From JBCBDX01 sp039815825 (GTDB taxonomy: Bacteria > Pseudomonadota > Alphaproteobacteria > Rhizobiales > Rhizobiaceae), in assembly GCA_039815825.1 (NCBI GenBank), contig JBCBYO010000005.1, positions 1-64,000 on the forward strand: 64,000 nucleotides of DNA. Reading direction: 5' to 3'. Each line of letters starts with the position of its first letter. The first letter of the stretch is position 1. Positions 1-7,508 of this stretch are shown piece by piece. A program made the translations under genes and the position numbers. The notes under the pieces are model-generated. The model made no database searches, had not been told where the DNA came from, and worked only from the letters and a program-made list of their open reading frames with translations.

Positions 1-755
1 ATCGGCGGCAACACCATAGTTCCCTCCAATGTGTCGAGCAGCTTGGGCATCACCCGTTTGGATATCTCATTGTTGGGAATGAAAAGGCTTCCGCCAGCCA
101 GCGGAGACCAAGCCATCAGTGGGGCACCATCTTTCTGGGCGCGCGCAATCTGGCCATTCGTGAAAGCGTCGCGGGCGGCCAAGGAGATTTCGATTTGGTT
201 GGTCAAAATCGGGTTTTTCATTGCCGATTGCAGAAGATCGATATCCCACGGCATAAAGTTGGACACACCAACTCCGCGAATTTTACCCTCGTCGATCAAA
301 GCATCCAGTACGGCACCGGTTTCGTGGTGATCCATGAGCGGGTCTGGTCGGTGAATCAACAGCATATCTATCACATCCACCCCAATGTGCCCCAACGAAG
401 CATCGACAGATGCGCGAATGTGAGCGGCGCTGGTGTCATAGTGTTTGACGCGACGGCGTGGATATTTCTCCGATAATAGCATGATGTCGCACTTGGTGAT
501 GATCTGCATCCGGTCTTTCAGATCGGCGTGACTTTTAATCACCCGGCCAAACAACGCTTCGCAGGAGTAATCCCCGTAGATGTCGGCATGGTCGAATGTC
601 GTAATGCCGTTTTCAAGGCATAACTCAATTTTCTCGCGCACGTGCTTTTCGGATGTATCCATATCGTCGGCCAGCCGCCATACGCCGTAGATCAACCGCG
701 AGAATGACGGCACCCCGTGCCCAAATTCCACCATCTCCATTGTGTGGTCCGCCAT
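1..755 (-). CDS. Aldo/keto reductase, C-terminus cut by window edge
   Basis: The reading frame opens with MADHTMEMVEFG at 755 and runs off the left end of the window, so about 250 residues are visible. It shows AKR-family features: an N-terminal LIYGVWRLADD segment, the TFDHADIYGDY motif carrying the family Asp and catalytic Tyr, then LIHRPDPL, GVSNF and AWSPLAGG. The order and spacing resemble YdhF-type NADPH-dependent reductases acting on small carbonyl compounds. Its ATG overlaps the TAA stop of the upstream monooxygenase gene by one base (TAATG), so the two are probably translationally coupled. The substrate cannot be read from the sequence. Confidence 0.88.
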   Translation of the reverse strand, partial: MADHTMEMVEFGHGVPSFSRLIYGVWRLADDMDTSEKHVREKIELCLENGITTFDHADIYGDYSCEALFGRVIKSHADLKDRMQIITKCDIMLLSEKYPRRRVKHYDTSAAHIRASVDASLGHIGVDVIDMLLIHRPDPLMDHHETGAVLDALIDEGKIRGVGVSNFMPWDIDLLQSAMKNPILTNQIEISLAARDAFTNGQIARAQKDGAPLMAWSPLAGGSLFIPNNEISKRVMPKLLDTLEGTMVLPP

Positions 756-1912
756 TAACGTCTTTCCCCTACTCCGAGTGGTGTCGCCGGCATCTCTTCC
801 GGTACCCGGCCATAAACATGGGGCAATGAACAGGTTTTCAACTGCGGCAAAACCTTCTCACCAAATATCTTGCACTCATCAAGATGCGGATAACCGGAGA
901 AGATGAAGGCGCGAATACCCATTTTTTGGTAGGACTCGATTTTGGTCATTACCTGATCAACAGAACCAACAAGCGCTGCGCCGCAGCCGGAACGGGCGCG
1001 CCCGACACCCGTCCAAAGGTGCGGTTCAACATAACCTCCATCATCCGCCTTATCGCGGTTGGCCGCTTGTAAAGATACGCCGTAGTTTTTTGCGTCCAGT
1101 GCGCGACCCCGGATTTCTGCGCCTCTGTCGTCATCCAGTTTAGAAACCAGATGATCGGCATACTCGCGTGCTTCGGCTTCCGTATCTCGGACGATCATGT
1201 GCACGCGCAGACCGTAATCCAGCGTGCGCCCGTGTGCTTCTGCCACTGCATGCACATCGCTCATGCGTTTACGCAACAGCTCTTCCGGCTCCGGCCACAT
1301 CAAATAGACATCGCACTGAGCGCCGCACAGCTCCAACGCCATGGGCGAATAACCGCCAAAATAAAGTAGCGGCCCGCCATTTTGTTGGTAAGGGCGAACG
1401 GGATCAGTGTTCAGCCCTTTGAGCTGATAGATCTCCCCCTCATAGTTGATCTCGTCTTGCGTCCAAGCTTGCCGCAAAATTTCAACAACCTCATGCGAGC
1501 GTTGATAGCGATATTCACTTGACGCCTCTTCTCCAGGGAACGGAGATGAAATGACGTTTAGGGTCAATCGCCCCTTCATGACATGATCAACCGTTGCGAC
1601 GGCCCGGGCCAGCATCGCCGGATGCACTTCACCGCAGCGTATGGCTGCCAGCATGTTGATATTCTCGGTCAAAGGCGCCATCGCCGACACAAATGACCAC
1701 GTGTCCTGCCCGACCTGATAGGACGACGGGCAAAGAATGTTGCGAAAGCCGAGTTTATCAGCGGTCTTCACGATCTCAGATGTGTGCTCAAACGAAGAGC
1801 GCAAATCGCCTTCGGGCACGCCCAAATAGCGGTAGTCGTCTGAACAAATGGGCGCAAACCAAGAAACCTCAGCGGCATCCAAATCAGCAGATTTGACCGG
1901 CACAACGGTCAT
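755..1912 (-). CDS. LLM-class flavin-dependent monooxygenase (SsuD-like)
   Basis: The 385-residue product belongs to the bacterial luciferase-like TIM-barrel family that uses FMNH2 and oxygen, closest in feel to alkanesulfonate monooxygenases. Visible family segments are EVSWFAPI near the N-terminus, AAIRCGEVHPAMLARAVATVDH and GRLTLNVISSPFPGEE in the first half, and LYFGGYSPMALEL in the middle. The ATG at 1912 follows a good GGGAGAG ribosome site. It is transcribed divergently from a GntR/UTRA regulator and leads directly into an aldo/keto reductase. I infer a small catabolic unit for an organosulfur, amine or similar compound; no flavin reductase or transporter is visible beside it. Confidence 0.88.
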   Translation of the reverse strand: MTVVPVKSADLDAAEVSWFAPICSDDYRYLGVPEGDLRSSFEHTSEIVKTADKLGFRNILCPSSYQVGQDTWSFVSAMAPLTENINMLAAIRCGEVHPAMLARAVATVDHVMKGRLTLNVISSPFPGEEASSEYRYQRSHEVVEILRQAWTQDEINYEGEIYQLKGLNTDPVRPYQQNGGPLLYFGGYSPMALELCGAQCDVYLMWPEPEELLRKRMSDVHAVAEAHGRTLDYGLRVHMIVRDTEAEAREYADHLVSKLDDDRGAEIRGRALDAKNYGVSLQAANRDKADDGGYVEPHLWTGVGRARSGCGAALVGSVDQVMTKIESYQKMGIRAFIFSGYPHLDECKIFGEKVLPQLKTCSLPHVYGRVPEEMPATPLGVGERR

Positions 1913-2000
1913 GAGTATCTCTCCCGAACATCATTTTGTTTTAGCCGCACTTGGGCTAGCTTGACGGTCGAAATAGCAAGTCTTTCGGGGTATATCAATA

Positions 2001-2714
2001 GTGAATGAATTTGAGCCGAACACGCTCCCGATCTACATCCAGATCACCGAATTGTTGAGCCGCGAAATAGCGGCCGGCGTATGGCCCGATGGTACGCGCC
2101 TGCCAACAGAGGCCGATCTTGCAGGACAGCTCAATGTGGCGATTGGCACGCTTCGAAAATCGCTCGCCATTTTGGAACAGCGCGGCCTCTTGGAACGGAT
2201 ACAGGGGTCAGGCACCTATGTGCGGCGCAAAGCAAAGACCGGTGCGATTTATGAATTCTTCCGCCTGGAACTCAAAACCGGCTCTACCGGGCTGCCAACG
2301 GCGCAAACGCTTTCGGTCGACAGGCTGCCCAATCCAGATTTTCTGCCTTCCTTCGGGGATGGCTCATCAACGCATGCCTGGCGCGTTCGCCGCTTGCGCT
2401 ATCTTGGCGACACACCGGCCGCCTTGGAAGAGATTTGGTTCGATGCTCGGCATATTGAAGGTTTAAGCATCGATTCACTTGGTGACTCCATGCATCTGTT
2501 TTACAAGGAAAAACTGAGCTTTTGGGTCGCCCGGGTGGAAGACCGTGTGTCCGCCTCGCCCTGCCCGTCATTTGCTGACGATCAGCCATTTGAACCCGGC
2601 ACGCCCTTTGGTTTTGTTGAGCGCATCAGCTGGGATCAGGCGGAAGTGATCGAAGAATATTCCCGCAATTGGTACGATCCAGAGACAGTGGCTTATGTCG
2701 GCCGGTGGGTTTGA
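2001..2714 (+). CDS. GntR-family transcriptional regulator (HutC/UTRA type)
   Basis: This 237-residue protein has an N-terminal winged helix (about residues 8-75: LPIYIQITELLSREI, then LPTEADLAGQLNVAIGTLRK and the wing GSGTYVR), followed by a C-terminal UTRA-like effector domain ending at EYSRNWYDPETVAYVGRW. The start is GTG at 2001; the nearby ATG at 2005 is out of frame. It is divergent from the monooxygenase gene with 88 bp between them, so it most likely represses that gene and itself and responds to the pathway substrate. Its 3' end overlaps the convergent amidotransferase gene by 22 bp. Confidence 0.9.
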   Translation: MNEFEPNTLPIYIQITELLSREIAAGVWPDGTRLPTEADLAGQLNVAIGTLRKSLAILEQRGLLERIQGSGTYVRRKAKTGAIYEFFRLELKTGSTGLPTAQTLSVDRLPNPDFLPSFGDGSSTHAWRVRRLRYLGDTPAALEEIWFDARHIEGLSIDSLGDSMHLFYKEKLSFWVARVEDRVSASPCPSFADDQPFEPGTPFGFVERISWDQAEVIEEYSRNWYDPETVAYVGRWV

Positions 2715-3397
2715 AAGCAAGACGCCAAAAGCTGCTTGTACCACTTCACCGCCTCGCCCTGCCACTTCGCAAAACCCTCATTCTGCTCACGTTCCGTTTG
2801 CGTGCCCGGGCGGCCGATGAGGTAGCCATAGTATGCATGCCATAGATCGAAGATTTCGCGCGTGACTTCCGGGTGGAACTGCAGGCCAAGTACCTTGTCG
2901 CCATAAGCAAACGCCTGGTTGGGGTGCAACGTTTGGTCTGATTTTGCGAGTAGCGTCGCGCCGTGCGGCAATTCCCAGCCCTGTGCGTTGCCATTGAGCG
3001 TCATGAGTTTGCGCGGCATGAAACCGTCGACCAACGCCTGCGTCTCATAAAAACCCATCGAGAGCGCTTCCGGGTCGTCGCCATAGTGCACCCTGGCGCC
3101 CAGAACATGCGCGATCATCTGGCTGCCAAGGCAGACACCGATGAGCGGCACGTCTTGCGACATCGCTTGCTCGATCAACGCGAACTCATCGGCGAGATAA
3201 GGCCACTTCTCCTGCGCGGAGACCATTTGCGGCCCGCCCATGACGAGGATACCCGCTTCGTCGCCATTGAGCGTCGGCACAGCCTCACCCTTCCACGGAT
3301 GATGCACACGCACATCAAAGCCCTGCCCGACCAAATATTGCTGGCCAGCGTCAGCGGACGTGTCCCAATGTTCGATGATGTGGACGATGCGGCTCAT
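2693..3397 (-). CDS. Class I glutamine amidotransferase-like protein
   Basis: The 234-residue product is a stand-alone type 1 glutamine amidotransferase domain. The nucleophile elbow GVCLGSQ places the catalytic Cys at residue 89, and FHPEV supplies the His175/Glu177 pair, so the triad is intact. An ILVMGGPQMV segment lies near residue 50. Proteins of this size are annotated as GMP synthase-like amidotransferases or gamma-glutamyl hydrolases; no synthetase partner is adjacent, so a role in gamma-glutamyl compound breakdown is as likely as ammonia transfer. Its end overlaps the convergent GntR gene. Confidence 0.88.
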   Translation of the reverse strand: MSRIVHIIEHWDTSADAGQQYLVGQGFDVRVHHPWKGEAVPTLNGDEAGILVMGGPQMVSAQEKWPYLADEFALIEQAMSQDVPLIGVCLGSQMIAHVLGARVHYGDDPEALSMGFYETQALVDGFMPRKLMTLNGNAQGWELPHGATLLAKSDQTLHPNQAFAYGDKVLGLQFHPEVTREIFDLWHAYYGYLIGRPGTQTEREQNEGFAKWQGEAVKWYKQLLASCFQTHRPT

Positions 3398-3410
3398 GGG
3401 CCGCGCCCTA

Positions 3411-4364
3411 TCATTTGACGGTGCGATTTGCCAACCAGCGACGCCAGCTTTCCGCGGTACCGTTGAAGACGTTTAGATCGATCTCAGTTGAAACGCCTTT
3501 TGATAAGCCTGTACCCGAGTATTGCCAGAAGGCAAATTCGCGGCTCGGATACCGGCCTTTGGGGTGCTCTGCGACCGAGCGTAGCCAGAAAGAATAGTCT
3601 TTGAACTGGCCCTGCAGATTGTCTTCATAGAAATCCGGTGTCACGTAGATGATCGGCTTCACACCATAGTGGCGCTCGACGATATCAAGCCAGACTTTCA
3701 TTTTGGCCAAGACCCGCCCCCGCGCCGGTTTTGTCGGGCATGATCTCTTGTTGCCATACCATTCGACATCCAGAACCGGCGGCAGTGACCCGGCCTGCTT
3801 GGGCACGTGACGAATAAACCATTTGGCCTGCTCTTCCGCCGAGCGACACCAAAAGAAGAAGTGGTAGGCACCAGTCGGGATGCCGGCAGCTTTGGCCGCG
3901 TTCCAGTTTTTCATGAATAGGCGGTCGACATGCTTGCCGCCCTCGGTCGCCTTTATGAAGGCAAAGTTGGCACCGTTGCGGCGCAACGTCTTCCAATCAA
4001 TGTCGGCTTGCCAGTGGGATACATCGACCCCGTGCACTTCAAACGGATGCGGTGCAGCGCGACCAAAGTTCACCGGCTTGGCGTCACCAAAACGCTGTGG
4101 ATAGACCTTCTTGCCCGCCCAAGGATTGTTTGCCCGCGGGGCAGAAGCCGGCGTTACCGGCATGGGCTGCTGATAGGCGTTGCTACCACCAAGCACATGC
4201 TGCGGGCCCGCAGGTTTTTCCACTTGAGTACCGGCAATGGATGCGGTCACTTCCCGGCTTGGCACCGGCGTTGAAATTTCCAACGCATCAATCTTTGAAC
4301 CGGACTGGCAGGCTTGCAGACCAACCAAACCGACCACCATCAATGAAAGCAACAATGAACGCAT
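3411..4364 (-). CDS. GH25 lysozyme-like lipoprotein
   Basis: The product (317 residues from the ATG at 4364; a TTG three codons upstream is an alternative) starts with a lipoprotein signal peptide, LVGLQAC, with Cys19 as the lipidation site. A disordered Pro/Ala-rich stretch to about residue 100 is followed by a glycoside hydrolase 25 domain: HGVDVSHWQ with Asp114, FAFIKATEGG, and PPVLDVEW with the catalytic Glu201 pair, ending in a DLNVFNG segment. GH25 enzymes cleave the N-acetylmuramic acid beta-1,4 bond of peptidoglycan. A clear paralogue lies about 30 kb away at 34284-35168. It probably acts in wall remodelling at the outer membrane or periplasmic face. Confidence 0.92.
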   Translation of the reverse strand: MRSLLLSLMVVGLVGLQACQSGSKIDALEISTPVPSREVTASIAGTQVEKPAGPQHVLGGSNAYQQPMPVTPASAPRANNPWAGKKVYPQRFGDAKPVNFGRAAPHPFEVHGVDVSHWQADIDWKTLRRNGANFAFIKATEGGKHVDRLFMKNWNAAKAAGIPTGAYHFFFWCRSAEEQAKWFIRHVPKQAGSLPPVLDVEWYGNKRSCPTKPARGRVLAKMKVWLDIVERHYGVKPIIYVTPDFYEDNLQGQFKDYSFWLRSVAEHPKGRYPSREFAFWQYSGTGLSKGVSTEIDLNVFNGTAESWRRWLANRTVK

Positions 4365-4497
4365 AACAACCAACGCAGAAACAAAGGCGCATCAGGCGCC
4401 GATGGCGAATGGTTAAGGGATAGTTGTTGCGAAAGTGAGAATTTGAATGGTTAAGGCCTTCTAAATGACCTCAACCACTGCGTTTGAGATGACCGGC

Positions 4498-5427
4498 TTA
4501 AAGGCCGAGCTTTTCAAGTGCCACGTCAACAAGGGACTGATCGGCGCTCAGCTGTGGCAAGCCGCTGACTTCGCTTCCATAAAGGTAGCAATCCATACCC
4601 ACTTTTTGGCATTGATCATACAGCTCCCGGGCATAGCTTGGATGATGCGTCCGGTCGCCAGGACCGGATTTTGTGTAGAAAAACATGTCTGGCGCGCCGG
4701 CGCGCAATTCATCGATGATCAAATCGACGGCCCAGGGGGTCTGCAGGGCAAGCACGCCTTGTACATCCTCTTCTTCCGCATAGGCCAAATATTGCGAGAT
4801 TACGGTCCCGGCAGAAGAGCCGGCCAAGACCATCCGGTCAGGATCTATGCCCCATTCATCAGCCTTGGATCGTATGAATGCGAGTGCCTTCTGCGTTTCT
4901 GCAAAAATGGTGGGCAAATGCCCCCATTCGCCATCTGCTGTTATGTCTTTCTTTAGCGGGTAATTGACGGAAGCCAGCGCCACACCGCGCTTGGGTAGAT
5001 GGATAAACTCTCGCAGTTTGACATTGCGCTTGTCGCCACCCACGAAACCACCACCGTGAAAGAAGACGACAATCGGCGCATCCCCCTTTGCGTCTTCGGG
5101 CAGCCAGACATCCAATTTGGAGCGATCGAAAATATCGCTGTAAACGGCGTCTTCGATGGTCGGATTTGCCCCCAGGTTGCTTCTTTTAGCGCGCGCTATA
5201 GTATCGCGCGTGCTGGACACTTCTTCCATTGAGATTTGACCGTCGCCATTTGCGTCCAAGCGCGCAGCGCGCTGGCGAAAGCGGTCGGGTACGTCATCGA
5301 GCTGGACAAAACCGTCCTTGTCGGTGTCGAGACGCTGAAATATGCGTGGCGCATCCTGTGCCAAAGCAAGTGATGATGTAACGGCGAACGCCGCCAAAGC
5401 CGTCATGGTCACTAATGTCTTTTTCAT
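4498..5427 (-). CDS. Exported EF-hand / alpha-beta hydrolase fusion
   Basis: A Sec signal peptide (residues 1-24, cleavage near ALAQ) is followed by two EF-hand loops, DTDKDGFVQLDD at 34-45 and DANGDGQISMEE at 58-69. An esterase/lipase-type hydrolase follows: FFHGGGF is the oxyanion motif near 122-128 and GSSAG carries the nucleophile Ser205. The last 70 residues lack the usual catalytic His context (GHGF-like); that stretch reads LYGSEVSGLPQ, and the only nearby His residues are in RTHHPSY. Calcium-binding and hydrolase parts are clear; enzymatic activity is uncertain. It stands alone between the GH25 gene and a SnoaL-like gene. Confidence 0.85.
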   Translation of the reverse strand: MKKTLVTMTALAAFAVTSSLALAQDAPRIFQRLDTDKDGFVQLDDVPDRFRQRAARLDANGDGQISMEEVSSTRDTIARAKRSNLGANPTIEDAVYSDIFDRSKLDVWLPEDAKGDAPIVVFFHGGGFVGGDKRNVKLREFIHLPKRGVALASVNYPLKKDITADGEWGHLPTIFAETQKALAFIRSKADEWGIDPDRMVLAGSSAGTVISQYLAYAEEEDVQGVLALQTPWAVDLIIDELRAGAPDMFFYTKSGPGDRTHHPSYARELYDQCQKVGMDCYLYGSEVSGLPQLSADQSLVDVALEKLGL

Positions 5428-5679
5428 TGTACCTATCCGTCTTGCTTAATTGTCTGACTGAAGAGCCCAACCGCCAGCATGGTAGACCATTGATGGCAAA
5501 TGCGACGTTACTGCGGTTACAAAAAATGCGCCGAAGTGAATTTTTTATGTGCGCATGCGACACAAGTTCGAACAAGCCCATCAATTGGACTGGCAAAAAA
5601 ATGGCCGCCGCCATTTCGTCGCTGGCATGAGACAGCGAACAGTTTGGCGGCAGCCCGGATTTTAGACTGTTTTCAGACC

Positions 5680-6150
5680 TTACTCGGCAGTCAGCTGCGC
5701 GATGGCGCCGGTCCAATCTTCGAGATGATAGATGTGCGAGATCAGGCCATCTTCTACCGTTACGATGTCAATCGACATGATCTCGAAGCTCTTGCCGGTC
5801 GCCGGGTCAACGCCGAAAAAAGGACCAACCGGCGTGCCGGTGGCTGTTCCACGCACGACGAAGCGGCCGTCCAACGGAATGATCTCTTCGGTTTTCCACG
5901 TCAGGTCAGGCACGATCTGGCCCAGAAACGCCACGGTATTGAGCATGCCTTGAGCGCCGGGACCACCGGGCGGTGTTGGTATGGAAACGACATCGGGCGA
6001 GAATAGTTCATAATATCGCTCTTCGGTCGTACCAGCGGGATCGGTGAGAATGTCGGCATAGAATGCACGCACTGTATCGATATCGCCAGCGGCGGCCTGC
6101 CCGATGATGGCACCGGTCGCGACCGCTGCGGCAATCAAGGTATTCTTCAT
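5680..6150 (-). CDS. Exported SnoaL-like (ester cyclase type) protein
   Basis: The 156-residue product starts at ATG 6150 behind an AAGGAGC ribosome site and has a short signal peptide ending near QAAAG. The rest is one SnoaL/NTF2-like alpha+beta barrel: DTVRAFYADIL, a central GQIVPDLTWKTEEII, then FVVRGTATGTPVGPFFG and the final VEDGLISHIYHLEDW. Such proteins include polyketide cyclases and many small hydrolases or binding proteins, so the reaction is unknown. The gene is divergent from a TetR regulator and the gap contains two matching palindromes, which makes it the probable target of that repressor. Confidence 0.85.
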   Translation of the reverse strand: MKNTLIAAAVATGAIIGQAAAGDIDTVRAFYADILTDPAGTTEERYYELFSPDVVSIPTPPGGPGAQGMLNTVAFLGQIVPDLTWKTEEIIPLDGRFVVRGTATGTPVGPFFGVDPATGKSFEIMSIDIVTVEDGLISHIYHLEDWTGAIAQLTAE

Positions 6151-6209
6151 GGGTCTTGCTCCTTTTTCAGCGAAGGCAAATCTGAGTGGTAACTCCGCTT
6201 GAGATTTAA

Positions 6210-6225
6210 CGTACCAAGTGGTACG
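6210..6225. promoter_or_regulatory. Palindromic operator 1 for the TetR regulator
   Basis: The sequence CGTACCA-AG-TGGTACG has perfect 7-bp arms around a 2-bp centre. It lies between the divergent SnoaL-like and TetR genes. A related site sits 43 bp downstream, centre to centre. The symmetry and position fit a TetR dimer site; binding is inferred. Confidence 0.7.
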
Positions 6226-6254
6226 AATAAAATCTGACCCTGTCAATAATAAAA

Positions 6255-6267
6255 TACCACATGGTAC
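6255..6267. promoter_or_regulatory. Palindromic operator 2 for the TetR regulator
   Basis: TACCA-CA-TGGTA repeats the core of the first operator with 5-bp arms and keeps the full right half TGGTACG. It ends 6 bp before the TetR start codon, so binding here would block transcription or initiation of the regulator gene itself. Confidence 0.65.
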
Positions 6268-6273
6268 GTAATC

Positions 6274-6876
6274 ATGAATGAACCCGAAAAACCAAAGCGC
6301 GGCCGTCCCAAAACGCTGGATGTGGACAAGACGCTGGACGTGGCCATGCAAGCCTATTGGCGCGAGGATCCGTTGTCGGTCTCGCTGAACGCCATTTGTG
6401 CCATGGCCGACGTCTCTAAACCTGCGCTGTATAGGGAATTTGGCAGTGAAGACGCCCTCATGCGCGCCGTGCTTGACCGCTATGCTGAAAGTGTACTGTC
6501 GGGCACCTTTGATGTTCTGGCCAAGGGTGCACCTTTGGCAGAAACACTTGAGGCGATGATTGCCTATGCAGCAGATGATCCTCAAATGGAGCCGGGGTGC
6601 CTTTTTTATAAAATGCGCGCCGCCCGACATCGTTTGGGTGAACTGACCCGCAGCCGCGTGGACGAAATTGATGCGGCAGCGGTCACAGCCTATGAAGCCT
6701 ATCTTGAAACACAACGGCAGTCAGGACACTGGCGAAGCGATCAGCCGATAGACGTCGTTGCGCGTTATCTGGTTGAGCAAATTGGCTTGGCGCTCACACA
6801 GCGCGCCGCCGGTATGGATAGCGGTCAAATCAGAGCGTCGCTTGAACTGGCACTATCGGCCGTTCAACGAACTTAA
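6274..6876 (+). CDS. TetR/AcrR-family regulator
   Basis: The 200-residue protein begins with a basic arm, KPKRGRPK, followed by a TetR helix-turn-helix at about residues 33-66 (LNAICAMADVSKPALYREFGSEDAL). The C-terminal ligand domain contains the PGCLFYKMRA segment common in one TetR subfamily. Two palindromes with the shared core TACCA-N2-TGGTA sit in its promoter, so it very likely represses itself and the divergent SnoaL-like gene. Its last bases overlap marC by 4 bp. Confidence 0.92.
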   Translation: MNEPEKPKRGRPKTLDVDKTLDVAMQAYWREDPLSVSLNAICAMADVSKPALYREFGSEDALMRAVLDRYAESVLSGTFDVLAKGAPLAETLEAMIAYAADDPQMEPGCLFYKMRAARHRLGELTRSRVDEIDAAAVTAYEAYLETQRQSGHWRSDQPIDVVARYLVEQIGLALTQRAAGMDSGQIRASLELALSAVQRT

Positions 6877-7505
6877 TTTGCCAAGGCCGGGAAGAACTCG
6901 GCAAAGCCCTCCAGAATGAACTCAACGCCCAAAGCCCCCACGATCATTCCGAGCAAACGGTTCAATACGATTTGCACCAGCGGGGTGATCAAACGATTCA
7001 GAGTGTTGGCGAGCAAGAGCCCCGCCAACAGCACAACACATGCAGATACAATCACGGCGATCATGATCACATCATGGTTGGAATGAAACTCTTCATGCCC
7101 GTAGACCATCACCGCCGTTATCGCGCCTGGTCCGGCAAAAAGTGGGATGGCCAGCGGGAAAACACCGATGCTGACCGGGTTGGCGTTTTCTCGGTCTATG
7201 TCTCGCGCAGGCTCATCCTCCCGCAGCAGACCCAGCATGTCCAACGCGATAAGCAAAACAACAAGCCCGCCGAGTACTTTGAAGGCGGCGATCGTGATCC
7301 CGAAGGTGGAAAGCACCAATTCACCCACCAAGGCGAACGTCAAAAGGATCGCACACGTTGCGACCGCCGCCACCATCGCGCACGTCAAACGTTGTGAGCG
7401 GTTGAACGACCCGGTTTGCTGCATGAAAAACGGCAAATTGCCAGGTATATCGATAATCGCCAATAGCGCGATCAAGAGTTTGAGATATTCCGCGGGCTCA
7501 ATCAT
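6873..7505 (-). CDS. marC: MarC-family integral membrane protein
   Basis: The 210-residue product has six predicted membrane segments and MarC/UPF0056 family hallmarks: LLIALLAIIDIPGNLPFF at the N-terminus, a central FPLAIPLFAGPGAITAVM, and a C-terminal GMIVGALGVEFILEGF. The family was once linked to multiple antibiotic resistance but its substrate is not established. The Pro in IDIPGNLP and the PLFAGPG motif are the most conserved points. Only 3 bp separate it from the end of parC's ORF on the same strand, so the two may be co-transcribed. Confidence 0.9.
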   Translation of the reverse strand: MIEPAEYLKLLIALLAIIDIPGNLPFFMQQTGSFNRSQRLTCAMVAAVATCAILLTFALVGELVLSTFGITIAAFKVLGGLVVLLIALDMLGLLREDEPARDIDRENANPVSIGVFPLAIPLFAGPGAITAVMVYGHEEFHSNHDVIMIAVIVSACVVLLAGLLLANTLNRLITPLVQIVLNRLLGMIVGALGVEFILEGFAEFFPALAN

Positions 7506-7508
7506 TCG

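Noticed and set aside
1942..1958. Inverted repeat TAGCC-N7-GGCTA between the GntR and monooxygenase genes
   Set aside because: The arms are only 5 bp and the pattern does not match a recognised GntR-type operator, so chance is likely.
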